From Pseudocitrobacter corydidari (lineage in GTDB: Bacteria; Pseudomonadota; Gammaproteobacteria; Enterobacterales; Enterobacteriaceae), in the NCBI RefSeq assembly GCF_021172065.1, contig NZ_CP087880.1, positions 4,626,583-4,690,582 of the forward strand: a DNA stretch of 64,000 bases, given 5' to 3'. This document shows positions 1-8,810 of this stretch, piece after piece; position 1 is the stretch's first letter, and every line of letters starts with the position of its first letter. The notes under the pieces were generated by a model. It searched no databases and had not been told where the DNA came from. It saw only the letters and a program-made list of their open reading frames with translations. The position numbers and the translations under genes were made by a program.

Positions 1-313
1 GCGGCTACGCGGCCTGAACGACAAACAGACCGAACGTCGCCATATTCTGCGCAATGCCTCGCTGCCGATGATTACCGCCGTGGGGATGCACATCGGCGAA
101 CTGATTGGCGGGACGATGATTATCGAAAACATCTTTGCCTGGCCGGGCGTCGGGCGCTATGCGGTGTCGGCGATTTTCAACCGTGACTATCCGGTGATCC
201 AGTGCTTTACGCTGATGATGGTGGTGGTTTTTGTGGTCTGTAATTTGATTGTCGATTTGCTCAACGCCGCGCTGGACCCGCGCATTCGCCGTCATGAAGG
301 AGCGCACGCGTGA
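1..313 (+). CDS. nikB: nickel ABC transporter permease NikB (3' part only)
   Basis: Inner-membrane permease of the NikABCDE nickel importer. Only the last 103 or so codons are present (frame beginning at base 2); the gene is cut by the window edge. The visible part holds the binding-protein-dependent permease loop (residues LRGL..K near the start, then [14 protein letters not shown]), which contacts the ATPase, and two C-terminal hydrophobic segments. The end RHEGAHA is that of enteric NikB. The stop overlaps the nikC GTG start (GTGA at 310-313), which implies translational coupling. Identification rests on the sequence plus the complete nikCDE-nikR order downstream. Confidence 0.95.
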
Positions 314-1143
314 ACTTTTTCCTCTCTTCCCGCTGGTCGGTACGCCTGGCGCTGATCATTATCGCCCTGCTGGCACTGATTGCGCTTACCAGCCAGTGGT
401 GGCTGCCGTACGACCCCCAGGCGATTGATTTGCCGTCGCGCCTGCTTTCACCGGATGCGCAGCACTGGCTGGGCACCGATCACTTAGGGCGCGATATTTT
501 CTCGCGGCTGATGGCGGCGACCCGCGTGTCGCTCGGCTCGGTAATGGCCTGCCTGCTGCTGGTACTGACATTAGGGCTGGTTATTGGCGGCAGCGCCGGA
601 CTGATTGGCGGGCGCGTTGATCAGGCCACCATGCGCGTCGCCGATATGTTTATGACCTTCCCGACCTCGATTCTGTCGTTCTTTATGGTCGGCGTGCTCG
701 GAACCGGGCTGACCAACGTGATTATCGCCATCGCCCTGTCGCACTGGGCGTGGTACGCGCGCATGGTGCGAAGCCTGGTGATTTCGCTTCGCCAGCGCGA
801 GTTTGTGCTGGCGTCACGGCTTTCCGGCGCGGGCCATGTACGGGTGTTTGTCGATCATCTGGCGGGCGCGGTGATCCCTTCGCTGCTGGTGCTGGCAACG
901 CTGGATATCGGCCATATGATGCTGCACGTCGCGGGGATGTCCTTCCTCGGCCTCGGTGTGACCGCGCCGACCGCCGAGTGGGGCGTGATGATTAACGACG
1001 CGCGTCAGTATATCTGGACCCAGCCGCTGCAAATGTTCTGGCCGGGGCTGGCGCTGTTTATCAGCGTGATGGCCTTTAACCTGGTGGGTGACGCACTGCG
1101 CGATCATCTGGATCCTCATCTGGTGACGGAGCACGCACACTAA
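310..1143 (+). CDS. nikC: nickel ABC transporter permease NikC
   Basis: Second inner-membrane permease of the ATP-driven Ni2+ importer, 277 residues, the usual length for enteric NikC. Several hydrophobic segments are visible, beginning with one at residues 11-30, and the permease signature with the EAA-type loop lies around residues 160-190 ([16 protein letters not shown]). It starts with GTG at 310, overlapping the nikB stop, and ends with TAATG shared with nikD, so the genes form one translationally coupled operon. In the cell it pairs with NikB, and the pair is energised by NikD and NikE to take up nickel for hydrogenase synthesis. Confidence 0.96.
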
Positions 1144-1907
1144 TGCCGCAACAGATTGAACTACGTAATATCGCGCTACAGGCCGCACAGCCGCTGGTGC
1201 ACGACGTATCGTTAACCCTGCATCGCGGGCGCGTGCTGGCGTTAGTCGGCGGTAGCGGCAGCGGGAAATCACTGACCTGCGCCGCGGCGCTGGGCATTTT
1301 GCCCGCAGGCGTTCGCCAGACGGCGGGGGAAATTTTAGCCGATGGCAAACCGGTTTCGCCCTGCGCCCTGCGCGGCATCAAAATTGCCACCATCATGCAG
1401 AACCCGCGCAGCGCCTTTAATCCGCTGCACACCATGCACACCCACGCGCGGGAAACCTGTCTGGCGTTAGGGAAACCCGCCGACGATGCCACGCTTACCG
1501 CTGCCTTAGAAGCGGTGGGGCTGGAAAACGCTCCGCGTGTGCTGAAGCTATACCCGTTCGAGATGAGCGGCGGCATGTTGCAACGCATGATGATTGCGAT
1601 GGCGGTGCTGTGCGAATCGCCGTTTATCATTGCCGATGAGCCGACCACCGACCTTGATGTGGTGGCACAAGCGCGCATCCTCGATCTGCTGGAAAGCATT
1701 ATGCAAAAACAAGCGCCGGGAATGCTGCTGGTGACCCATGATATGGGTGTGGTGGCGCGTCTGGCGGATGACGTGGCGGTAATGTCTGACGGTAGGATTG
1801 TCGAACAGGGCGATGTCGAAACGCTGTTTAACGCCCCTCAACATGCGGTGACGCGCAGCCTGGTTTCCGCTCACCTCGCCCTTTATGGTATGGAGCTGGC
1901 ATCATGA
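1143..1907 (+). CDS. nikD: nickel importer ATP-binding subunit NikD
   Basis: Cytoplasmic ATPase of the nickel importer, 254 residues. The ABC landmarks are intact: Walker A GGSGSGKS at residues 36-43, Q-loop region IMQNPRSAFNPLH, signature MSGGMLQR, Walker B FIIADEPTTDLD, and a switch histidine in LLVTHDMG. Its ATG lies inside the nikC stop (TAATG) and its own TGA overlaps the nikE ATG, so translation is coupled on both sides. It belongs to the Opp/Dpp/Nik family of paired ATPases and works as a heterodimer with NikE. Confidence 0.96.
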   Translation: MPQQIELRNIALQAAQPLVHDVSLTLHRGRVLALVGGSGSGKSLTCAAALGILPAGVRQTAGEILADGKPVSPCALRGIKIATIMQNPRSAFNPLHTMHTHARETCLALGKPADDATLTAALEAVGLENAPRVLKLYPFEMSGGMLQRMMIAMAVLCESPFIIADEPTTDLDVVAQARILDLLESIMQKQAPGMLLVTHDMGVVARLADDVAVMSDGRIVEQGDVETLFNAPQHAVTRSLVSAHLALYGMELAS

Positions 1908-2710
1908 CCTTACTTAACGTCTGCGACCTTTCCCATCACTATGCGCACGGTGGATTTAGCGGAAAACATCAGCATCAGGCGGTGCTGAATAACGTTTCCC
2001 TGACCCTGAAAAGCGGTGAAACTGTCGCTCTGCTGGGGCGCAGCGGCTGCGGGAAAAGCACCCTCGCGCGGCTATTGGTAGGTTTAGAATCGCCCTCACA
2101 AGGAAATATTAGCTGGCGTGGCGAACCGCTGGCGAAACTTAATCGCGCGCAACGTAAAGCATTCCGTCGCGATATTCAGATGGTGTTTCAGGACTCCATC
2201 AGCGCCGTGAATCCACGCAAAACCGTGCGCGAGATCCTGCGTGAACCGATGCGCCACCTGCTATCGCTGAAAAAATCCGAACAACTGGCGCGCGCCAGCG
2301 AAATGCTGAAGGCGGTCGATCTCGATGACAGCGTTCTAGACAAACGCCCACCGCAGTTAAGCGGCGGTCAGCTCCAGCGCGTCTGCCTGGCTCGCGCGCT
2401 GGCGGTCGAACCGAAACTACTGATTCTGGATGAAGCCGTTTCTAACCTTGATCTCGTGTTACAGGCGGGCGTCATTCGCCTGCTGAAAAAGCTACAACAA
2501 CAGTTTGGCACCGCCTGCCTGTTCATCACCCACGACTTACGTCTTGTAGAACGCTTTTGCCAGCGAGTGATGGTGATGGACAACGGACAAATCGTCGAAA
2601 CCCAGGCGGTGGGAGAGAAATTAACTTTTTCTTCTGAGGCCGGACGTGTGCTTCAAAACGCGGTATTACCCGCATTTCCCGTGCGCCGTCGCGCCACAGA
2701 AAAGGTTTAA
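1904..2710 (+). CDS. nikE: nickel importer ATP-binding subunit NikE
   Basis: Second ATPase of the nickel importer, 268 residues, partner of NikD. Visible motifs are Walker A GRSGCGKST, Q-loop MVFQDSISAVNP, signature LSGGQLQR, Walker B LLILDEAVSNLD and the switch region LFITHDLR. The start at 1904 overlaps the nikD stop by four bases. Only four bases separate its stop from the nikR start at 2715, so the repressor is probably cotranscribed with the importer, with its own weaker expression possible. Length and motif order fit enteric NikE. Confidence 0.96.
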   Translation: MTLLNVCDLSHHYAHGGFSGKHQHQAVLNNVSLTLKSGETVALLGRSGCGKSTLARLLVGLESPSQGNISWRGEPLAKLNRAQRKAFRRDIQMVFQDSISAVNPRKTVREILREPMRHLLSLKKSEQLARASEMLKAVDLDDSVLDKRPPQLSGGQLQRVCLARALAVEPKLLILDEAVSNLDLVLQAGVIRLLKKLQQQFGTACLFITHDLRLVERFCQRVMVMDNGQIVETQAVGEKLTFSSEAGRVLQNAVLPAFPVRRRATEKV

Positions 2711-2714
2711 GTCT

Positions 2715-3113
2715 ATGCAACGAGTCACCATCACCCTTGATGACGATTTACTGGAGACGCTGGACAGCCTGAGCCAGCGTCGTGGTTATAACAACCGCTC
2801 AGAGGCGATTCGCGATATTCTGCGAGATGCGCTGGCGCAGGAAACGACCCAGCAGCACGGCACACAAGGTTTCGCGGTGCTGTCGTATGTGTATGAACAC
2901 GAAAAACGTGACTTAGCCAGCCGCATTGTCTCCACCCAGCACCATCACCACGATCTCTCGGTCGCCACGCTGCATGTGCATATCAACCACGACGACTGTC
3001 TGGAAATCGCCGTGCTGAAAGGTGACATGGGCGACGTGCAACATTTTGCCGATGACGTTATCGCCCAGCGCGGCGTGCGGCATGGGCATTTACAGTGCCT
3101 GCCGGAAGAGTGA
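2715..3113 (+). CDS. nikR: nickel-responsive repressor NikR
   Basis: Ribbon-helix-helix DNA-binding protein that represses the nik operon when nickel is plentiful, 132 residues. The N-terminal RHH domain (residues 1-45, RVTITLDDDLLETLD) is followed by the ACT-like metal-binding domain. The four high-affinity nickel ligands known in E. coli NikR are present at the same numbers: His76, His87, His89 and Cys95. An ATG upstream at 2646 would add 23 residues inside nikE; I chose 2715 because it matches the family start (MQRVTITLDDD). Its operator, upstream of nikA, lies outside the window. The stop lies two bases from the end of the convergent fimbrial operon. Confidence 0.96.
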   Translation: MQRVTITLDDDLLETLDSLSQRRGYNNRSEAIRDILRDALAQETTQQHGTQGFAVLSYVYEHEKRDLASRIVSTQHHHHDLSVATLHVHINHDDCLEIAVLKGDMGDVQHFADDVIAQRGVRHGHLQCLPEE

Positions 3114-3114
3114 G

Positions 3115-4098
3115 TTAGTTATAACTCACACGAAATACCATATGTCCGGTGACGCTCCCGGCAGAGGCTTTTTGTTGATACTGATAAAAGCGAGCGAAAT
3201 AGCGCAAGTTCAGGAATTGAAGCGGCGAACTGTTCAACGTAGCGACATGGCTTGCCTGGCGGAAAGGTACCGGGCGACGAGTTTCGTCCATTAATTGAAC
3301 ACCGATTCCAACGGCTGCGCTATTACTGCGACTTTCATTACGAATCACTCCCAGTGCTGGCGAGATGCCATCGGGGGTATTTCCGTCAAAAGTCATATTC
3401 ACATGTGTACCAGAGATGCTAACGCTGCCCGCACATTGCATACGGATCGCAAAATTTCTGCCGCCCGCACCGGTTCCTTGCCCCTTGAGGGCGGTAAGTG
3501 GAATGGTGCCTAAATTTATACGAAAGTTATTATTGCTCATAATACGACAAGACGGCGCTACCACGATCAGTGAGTTCTCTCGCATCCATGTAGTTAACAA
3601 TACATTGTTGCCACTGCCGAAGGTCGTATATTGTCCGGCACTCACGGCTCCACTACCGACAAGATCGGCAGTTTTTACGACATCCAGTTTGAATGTTAAA
3701 TCACGCAGCGAAACGCTGTTATCCCCTTTACCTCCGACATTGAGTTTACCCGGATAGACAACCTGTTGAGCCTGACGTTGTAGGGTAAAGCGTAGCCCGA
3801 TCCCAGGAATGTTAGTCGACCAGATTTGATTACCATTCTGACGACTGCCCGCTGCGATGACTTGCGCTTCTAATGTTTGAGAACCATTACACAACAGTTG
3901 TGCACGGTTATCACGAAGTGGCCAGCTACGACTGGCAATAACGGTTCCTGGCGGCGTTTGAGGATGTACCATTACCCGGCCAATATCCATGTAGAAAGGT
4001 GTAGCGGTGGTGTTCCCTGAACTCAATTGACAGTTGGCGTGGGCAACGCCGCATGTGAGTAATAATCCCGCCATCCACCATTGTTTGTGCCGATTCAT
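3115..4098 (-). CDS. fimbrial tip adhesin-like protein
   Basis: Last gene of the fimbrial operon, 327 residues with a signal peptide (residues 1-21, ending VAHA before Asn-Cys). Length and position fit a two-domain tip protein: an N-terminal receptor-binding part, then a pilin-type C-terminal part from about residue 195 containing CRI...N-type strands and ending in the pilin-like FRVSYN. I chose the start at 4098, which overlaps the usher stop (ATGA), over a longer reading at 4146. Receptor specificity cannot be read from the sequence. It converges with nikR, leaving a one-base gap and no room for a separate terminator. Confidence 0.8.
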   Translation of the reverse strand: MNRHKQWWMAGLLLTCGVAHANCQLSSGNTTATPFYMDIGRVMVHPQTPPGTVIASRSWPLRDNRAQLLCNGSQTLEAQVIAAGSRQNGNQIWSTNIPGIGLRFTLQRQAQQVVYPGKLNVGGKGDNSVSLRDLTFKLDVVKTADLVGSGAVSAGQYTTFGSGNNVLLTTWMRENSLIVVAPSCRIMSNNNFRINLGTIPLTALKGQGTGAGGRNFAIRMQCAGSVSISGTHVNMTFDGNTPDGISPALGVIRNESRSNSAAVGIGVQLMDETRRPVPFRQASHVATLNSSPLQFLNLRYFARFYQYQQKASAGSVTGHMVFRVSYN

Positions 4099-6611
4099 AA
4101 GCACCTCAACTGTTGTGAGCCTCTGACCGGCAGTACCACCTGGCACTGCCCTCCATCCCAGCGTACCCAGGCGTTTTTCACGTTATCCCCGGTGATATAA
4201 AGCGTGCTGCCCTGGCCGACGAAACCGAGTGACTTCCCTCGTCCGTCGGTGATTTCGGACCCGAATGGCAGCGGCATACCATTACCCTGACGGGCAATAA
4301 AGATACGCGTTTTTTCGCGACGGGTATTGAAGACGACTTTTACGATACTGCCTTCATAAGGTACCGTTCGCGCCTCGGTGCTGGAGAATTGGACATCTTC
4401 ATCAATCCCTTTCGGGTCGATTTCAATGTTGTTCACACGATAGGGTTGCAGTGAGGAGACAACAGCATAGCCATCGTTATCAACCCATGTTGGGGCGCCT
4501 ACAATGCTGGCCCCCGCGGCATCTTTCGCCTCGACAACGGCCAGTGTCGTGCCGGTTGTCGATGTTAAAATCACTTCGCCAGGGATTGCTACGATAGAGC
4601 CTTCGGCAGACGCTGACGTTTGCTGGTAGCGTCGCCCGTAGCTATAACTGCCGGAGAGATCGATTTTAGGGAAGATATATCCACCGTTAACGCTGGTGGT
4701 ATAGCTTCCATCTTTATCGACGTTACTGTTGACCCCCCAGGTAAGCGCATGATCCTCACCAACGGAACCATTGACCCCTAACTGGCTGCGATCAAAGGAG
4801 GAATCTTTAAATTGCGTGTTTGAAGAAAGGGCGACTGAACTGTTTTCGCTCTGGAACAGCGGATAACTAAAGCTCAGAAAAATCATATCTTCTTTGATGC
4901 GTCGGGATGATGTTGTGCCGTTATCATCCGTGCTGTCCGTTTCATTGGAATAGGTGCGTTGCACGGTGACAGACCAACTAAGATTTCCCCAGTTGTTGCT
5001 GTAGCCTAACGAGTATTGCTGCTCTTTACCGGAGTAGTTCCAGTAACGAGTGATAGAGCCGTTGAGATACAGCGCTCCCCAGGGATCCGGGAATTGCTGA
5101 TTTATAGAGTAACTCACCCCGCTTTTTTGCCGAATATTGCTGCTAATAATGCCCCGCATCTGATCATCCCGCGCATAGATGGCGTCGCGCAGTGAGTAGT
5201 AGTTATCGGAACTATTAACCCATCCCTGAATGTTTACACTGGTTTGTGACACCCCGAACATACGGCTAAATGTTGCGCGATATTCTTGGCCGGAGCTGGA
5301 ACTATTCGGTAATTTTGTTCGGGCTTGAGTGATATCGAAACCCAGTGCACCTATTCCGGTATTGATACCTGTCCCAATTTGTCCTGCCTGATAGTCATTA
5401 AATCCAGTTAATGCGGAATATAGGGTAAGCGTATTATTTAATCCGTACTGGAAATTCGCCTGACCGAGTGTAGGTTTGTCGTGCAGGTCATCTTCGTCTA
5501 CCTGACCTGCGGCAACACCATACAATGCCATCCCGGGATGTAGCAGTTGAACAACGGAATCGTAAGGGATTGACCAGGTTGATGTTCGACCGTCAGCTTC
5601 TTGCAAGGTTACAATAAGATCGTTACCTGTTCCTGCTGGATAGACATCCGTTAAGCTAAAGGGGCCGGGCGTGACGGTGGTTTGGTAAATGATATTGCCG
5701 TCCTGGCGGACCGTGACAAGGGCGTTAGTTTGTGCAACACCATTTACTACAGGGGCGTAGCTACGCATATTATCAGAGAACATTAAATCGTCAGTCTGTA
5801 AGCTTCCACCCAGCAGACGAATGGTGTCAAAGAAGGTCCCGTTAGTATTGAACTGCCCCATAGTTAACACAGATTTCATTGGCGCTATCGGACGGCGTAA
5901 ATAAGTTTGGTTACTGGTCCATTTATTTTCACCGCTATTTTCATCCCAGGTATAGTTTCCGGAATGACGTAGTTGCCATCCCAGAGCTGAAAGACCTGCG
6001 TTGATCCCGAGGTAAGCGCTGGCCCCCTTATCATCACTATCTGATTTAAGAATATTATAATAGTTGGCGGTATAGCCCAGATTGAGACCCGGCACTCCTT
6101 GATCCCAGAATTGGGGCGGAATATAGCTGCCGCCGCTACCGTCGGTGAGTTGCTGCGGTACGCTAAAATCGAGACGCATGGCCGATGCGCTGAAGGTATC
6201 CTTAAGCGCAGGTTCGCTATTCCAATCGGCAAGTGTGCCACAAAATTTCTCATCACTACTTTTCGTCGAATTGAGTTTTTCAGGTGAGAGACCGAAGTTC
6301 TCAAGCATCTCTTTGGTATAGCAAATCAATGGCTTACCATCGGTGGTGCGATCAACGTGAACGTCATAACGACCTTTCCAGCTTTCATTGGTGTAAACGT
6401 CTACCGAGTAAACGCCTGGTTTGAAGGCCAGCGCATCAAATCGTTTCAGGCTGGCTTGCTGTTGGCTACCCACGATAAAACTATTATCAAATTCATAATC
6501 CGTTGCGCCCTCACCAGTGCCTGATTGTTCAGCACGACAAAAGCCGGACCCAAGACAGAATAGGGTCATCAGACCGCCAACCTGCCAGGCTGTGACTCGC
6601 CAATGCTCCAT
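4095..6611 (-). CDS. fimbrial outer-membrane usher (FimD/PapC family)
   Basis: Outer-membrane pore that accepts chaperone-subunit complexes from the periplasm and assembles the pilus, 838 residues. It has a signal peptide (to about residue 27, FCRA), an N-terminal chaperone-binding domain starting YEFDNSFIVG, a long beta-barrel interrupted by the plug, and two C-terminal domains. A cysteine pair near the end (GGQCQVVLP...LRCL) is typical of ushers. Family ushers are usually about 800-880 residues, so it looks complete. It is followed by the adhesin gene with a 4-base overlap and preceded by the chaperone gene. Confidence 0.93.
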   Translation of the reverse strand: MEHWRVTAWQVGGLMTLFCLGSGFCRAEQSGTGEGATDYEFDNSFIVGSQQQASLKRFDALAFKPGVYSVDVYTNESWKGRYDVHVDRTTDGKPLICYTKEMLENFGLSPEKLNSTKSSDEKFCGTLADWNSEPALKDTFSASAMRLDFSVPQQLTDGSGGSYIPPQFWDQGVPGLNLGYTANYYNILKSDSDDKGASAYLGINAGLSALGWQLRHSGNYTWDENSGENKWTSNQTYLRRPIAPMKSVLTMGQFNTNGTFFDTIRLLGGSLQTDDLMFSDNMRSYAPVVNGVAQTNALVTVRQDGNIIYQTTVTPGPFSLTDVYPAGTGNDLIVTLQEADGRTSTWSIPYDSVVQLLHPGMALYGVAAGQVDEDDLHDKPTLGQANFQYGLNNTLTLYSALTGFNDYQAGQIGTGINTGIGALGFDITQARTKLPNSSSSGQEYRATFSRMFGVSQTSVNIQGWVNSSDNYYSLRDAIYARDDQMRGIISSNIRQKSGVSYSINQQFPDPWGALYLNGSITRYWNYSGKEQQYSLGYSNNWGNLSWSVTVQRTYSNETDSTDDNGTTSSRRIKEDMIFLSFSYPLFQSENSSVALSSNTQFKDSSFDRSQLGVNGSVGEDHALTWGVNSNVDKDGSYTTSVNGGYIFPKIDLSGSYSYGRRYQQTSASAEGSIVAIPGEVILTSTTGTTLAVVEAKDAAGASIVGAPTWVDNDGYAVVSSLQPYRVNNIEIDPKGIDEDVQFSSTEARTVPYEGSIVKVVFNTRREKTRIFIARQGNGMPLPFGSEITDGRGKSLGFVGQGSTLYITGDNVKNAWVRWDGGQCQVVLPVRGSQQLRCL

Positions 6612-6680
6612 GAGATTCCGCCCTGAAAAAAGAGAATTCTCCGGCTGTTGCCGGTGCCTGTTTGTTATAAAACGTTGGCA

Positions 6681-7385
6681 TTAACCCGCAGTCGCTTTAC
6701 TTTTTGCTAGTGCACCGTAGTCATTAATCTCTTCCAGCATCAACTTCTCTCCAGTGTGGACAGTTTGCCGCAAAGAAATGGTTTGTGATGATTGTGGTGC
6801 AAGCATGACGGCATCTAAATTAATAGGTTCACCACCGTCTGGACTAATGGTGGCGACCGTAATATAGAATGGCGTTGGATTCGTCATTGTTAATGAACTG
6901 CCAGCAGGTTGCAGTTTGATTTTTTCTATTGCTGATGACCGACCGGAGAGTGAGTCTGGGCGATAAATGAGCTTAAACCGGGAACGGACTGCCATTTTAA
7001 AAAGACCTGCGCCTTCTGGGGCTTTATCAGCCTTAGATGAGCCAGGTATATCCAGCACATTAAGCCACCAGATCGATTCTTTTGTTTGCGAGAGGCGGCT
7101 ACCAGGGTTCAGTTTAATACGAATAACCTGACCGCTATGTGGGTCGATGCGTGAAACGGGAGGATTAATAATAAATGGTGTAGATATTTTATCTGGTGTG
7201 GCTTCAGGATCCCCGTCATCGAGCCAAACCTGGGCCAATGAGGGGCGGTCAGCAGTATTAGATAATTGAACTGTCACTTCTTTATCATTTTCTTTATATA
7301 TGAAACGTGTTCCATTGACGATAATACTATCGGCGAAGGCAGGAATTGATAATAATAATCCACTGAGTGCAGCAACGAATTTCAT
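6681..7385 (-). CDS. periplasmic fimbrial chaperone (PapD/FimC family)
   Basis: Periplasmic chaperone that folds and caps fimbrial subunits by donor-strand complementation, 234 residues from the ATG at 7385. That start is preceded by a good GAGGGTG ribosome site; an upstream ATG at 7397 is less likely. The signal peptide ends PAFA/DSI. The G1-strand and subunit-docking signature is present (PPVSRIDPHSGQVIRIKL with the conserved Arg and Lys), followed by SIWWLNVLDIPG. The short F1-G1 loop suggests the FGS class, which serves rod-like pili. It lies between the subunit and usher genes, behind a hairpin terminator that should lower its expression relative to the subunit. Confidence 0.92.
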   Translation of the reverse strand: MKFVAALSGLLLSIPAFADSIIVNGTRFIYKENDKEVTVQLSNTADRPSLAQVWLDDGDPEATPDKISTPFIINPPVSRIDPHSGQVIRIKLNPGSRLSQTKESIWWLNVLDIPGSSKADKAPEGAGLFKMAVRSRFKLIYRPDSLSGRSSAIEKIKLQPAGSSLTMTNPTPFYITVATISPDGGEPINLDAVMLAPQSSQTISLRQTVHTGEKLMLEEINDYGALAKSKATAG

Positions 7386-7441
7386 AATCACCCTCATGCA
7401 TTTTTATATCATCTTATTGTCATTGCTTTTGTACATGAAAT

Positions 7442-7467
7442 AAAAGTGGCGGCGTACCGCCACTTTT
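7442..7467 (-). terminator. intercistronic attenuator between fimbrial subunit and chaperone genes
   Basis: A perfect 11-bp stem (AAAAGTGGCGG / CCGCCACTTTT) with a 4-base loop lies directly downstream of the major subunit stop on the minus strand and before the chaperone gene. In this position it would stop most transcripts after the subunit gene and let a minority read on into chaperone, usher and adhesin. That matches the high subunit to low usher ratio fimbrial operons need. Confidence 0.75.
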
Positions 7468-7474
7468 TTGGATA

Positions 7475-8110
7475 TTACTCGTAGAAAATCTGATAGGTTG
7501 CGTTTGCAGAAACGTGACCACCCGTTGGGTTGCCGCTACCGGCTGGGCTCACGTAGCTAACCTGGTATTTGTAGACATCCCAGGTGCCATCGTTGAGATC
7601 ACGAGCTTTACCCGCGTCAGACCCGGGTTTGATAATTGAATTACTACCAGGGTTAGTCAGCGCGAAGGCTACGTTAGCGGCGCCTGTATTATCTGTATTT
7701 TTCAGATAGCCAGGGTTGCCAGAGCCGTAGAGGCCGGAAGAACCGGTCCATTTCACTTTACGTGTGAAGGTACCATGTTTTCCATCCGGGTCACCGCAGT
7801 CTTTCAGATTGATACTGAAGTCAGTGCGGTTAACCAGATCGCCTTTTGTTGAAAGGGCTGAAGTACGAACAGAGTTCAGATAAATAGTATTGCTGCCATC
7901 TTTCACGCCAACAACTTTAATTTTGCACGATCCGGTATATACATCACCATCAAATAACAGCGTCCCCCCCGTGCCGGTGGTTGTGTCATCACCACCACCA
8001 CCACCTGGGTGATAACCCGCTGACTCCACTACATCATCGCCTGCATATGCTGCCACACTGCCACCCAATAAAGCCGCGGTAACCATCAAACCCAGATATA
8101 TCTTTTTCAT
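7475..8110 (-). CDS. major fimbrial subunit with Gly/Asp-rich N-terminal linker
   Basis: First gene of the fimbrial operon, 211 residues, signal peptide MKKIYLGLMVTAALLGG...AYA (cleavage near residue 23). The mature protein has the pilin pattern GTLLFDGDVYTGSCKI with a first conserved cysteine, a second in LKDCG, and the terminal strand SANATYQIFYE. Unusually, a histidine- and glycine-rich stretch (HPGGGGGDDTTTGTGG) of about 20 residues sits between the signal peptide and the donor-strand motif. The subunit does not clearly match the well-known type 1, P, Lpf or Yeh pilins, so I assign only the chaperone-usher class. Confidence 0.82.
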   Translation of the reverse strand: MKKIYLGLMVTAALLGGSVAAYAGDDVVESAGYHPGGGGGDDTTTGTGGTLLFDGDVYTGSCKIKVVGVKDGSNTIYLNSVRTSALSTKGDLVNRTDFSINLKDCGDPDGKHGTFTRKVKWTGSSGLYGSGNPGYLKNTDNTGAANVAFALTNPGSNSIIKPGSDAGKARDLNDGTWDVYKYQVSYVSPAGSGNPTGGHVSANATYQIFYE

Positions 8111-8810
8111 GTGCGTATCCTGTTACTGTGTTGTTTAGTAGGACATTCGAATTACAATGATAAAGACGTGCACAGCTTCCTCTCTTCAGGGATTAAATAA
8201 CCCGACAGGATTATTTAATCTCTCCTGCGATGAATGCTGCCCGCTAATAGTGGGCAACCGAAGCGGTATTGCATCTAATACCTTTTTCGTATTTTCCGCC
8301 GGTTTTGGTGACAAAATAGTATGACTCTATTGAACTGGCGGCAATTTTAGTGAGTGAAACACAGGGCTGATGATATTGAATGACGGTTTGTAATGTGCGC
8401 TTGCTCTCTTTTTTATGGACCAGATATGTAAACTTTATTGGTATGACAAATTACAGCCGAAAGTGAATGCCTTGTCAGGTGGTTGCTGTAATTTCTGCGA
8501 TGGTAGTTTTCATTTTTAGCATTACTGGAAGAGCGGTTTACATAAATACCCGAACGATACCATCCATTCAGAAGTGCCTCTTCTATTCATATGTTATCTA
8601 AATGACTCTTTGAGTAAGATGGCTTGTTATTTATATCTTAAGTTAATGGGGTTGTTATTTTTTATTTGATTGACTGATGATAAAAGTGACATTCAGGGCA
8701 GTATCATGTAGTGAGCATGGTAAAAGAAAGGGTAGAGATTGTTTTTCCCATGCTGTTGTGTGACTTTAACAAAAGTGGTCTTTTTATTATTTAATTTATT
8801 GGTGAGTGTT
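8111..8810. promoter_or_regulatory. 700-bp AT-rich regulatory region between fimbrial operon and DUF1202 lipoprotein gene
   Basis: No credible gene lies here. The region separates two divergent transcription units and is AT-rich, as expected for fimbrial control regions bound by H-NS. About 80 bases upstream of the subunit start lies a perfect inverted repeat: GATTAAATAA at 8191-8200 and its complement at 8211-8220, separated by 10 bases. It falls in the likely 5' leader or promoter of the fimbrial operon. A second small stem (CCCGCTAATAGTGGG) lies near 8240. I see no pair of widely spaced inverted repeats that would suggest a fimS-type invertible switch. Confidence 0.5.

Noticed and set aside
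8111..8810. Possible fimS-type invertible promoter switch
   Set aside because: No pair of matching inverted repeats spaced by some hundreds of bases and no fimB/fimE-type recombinase gene nearby.
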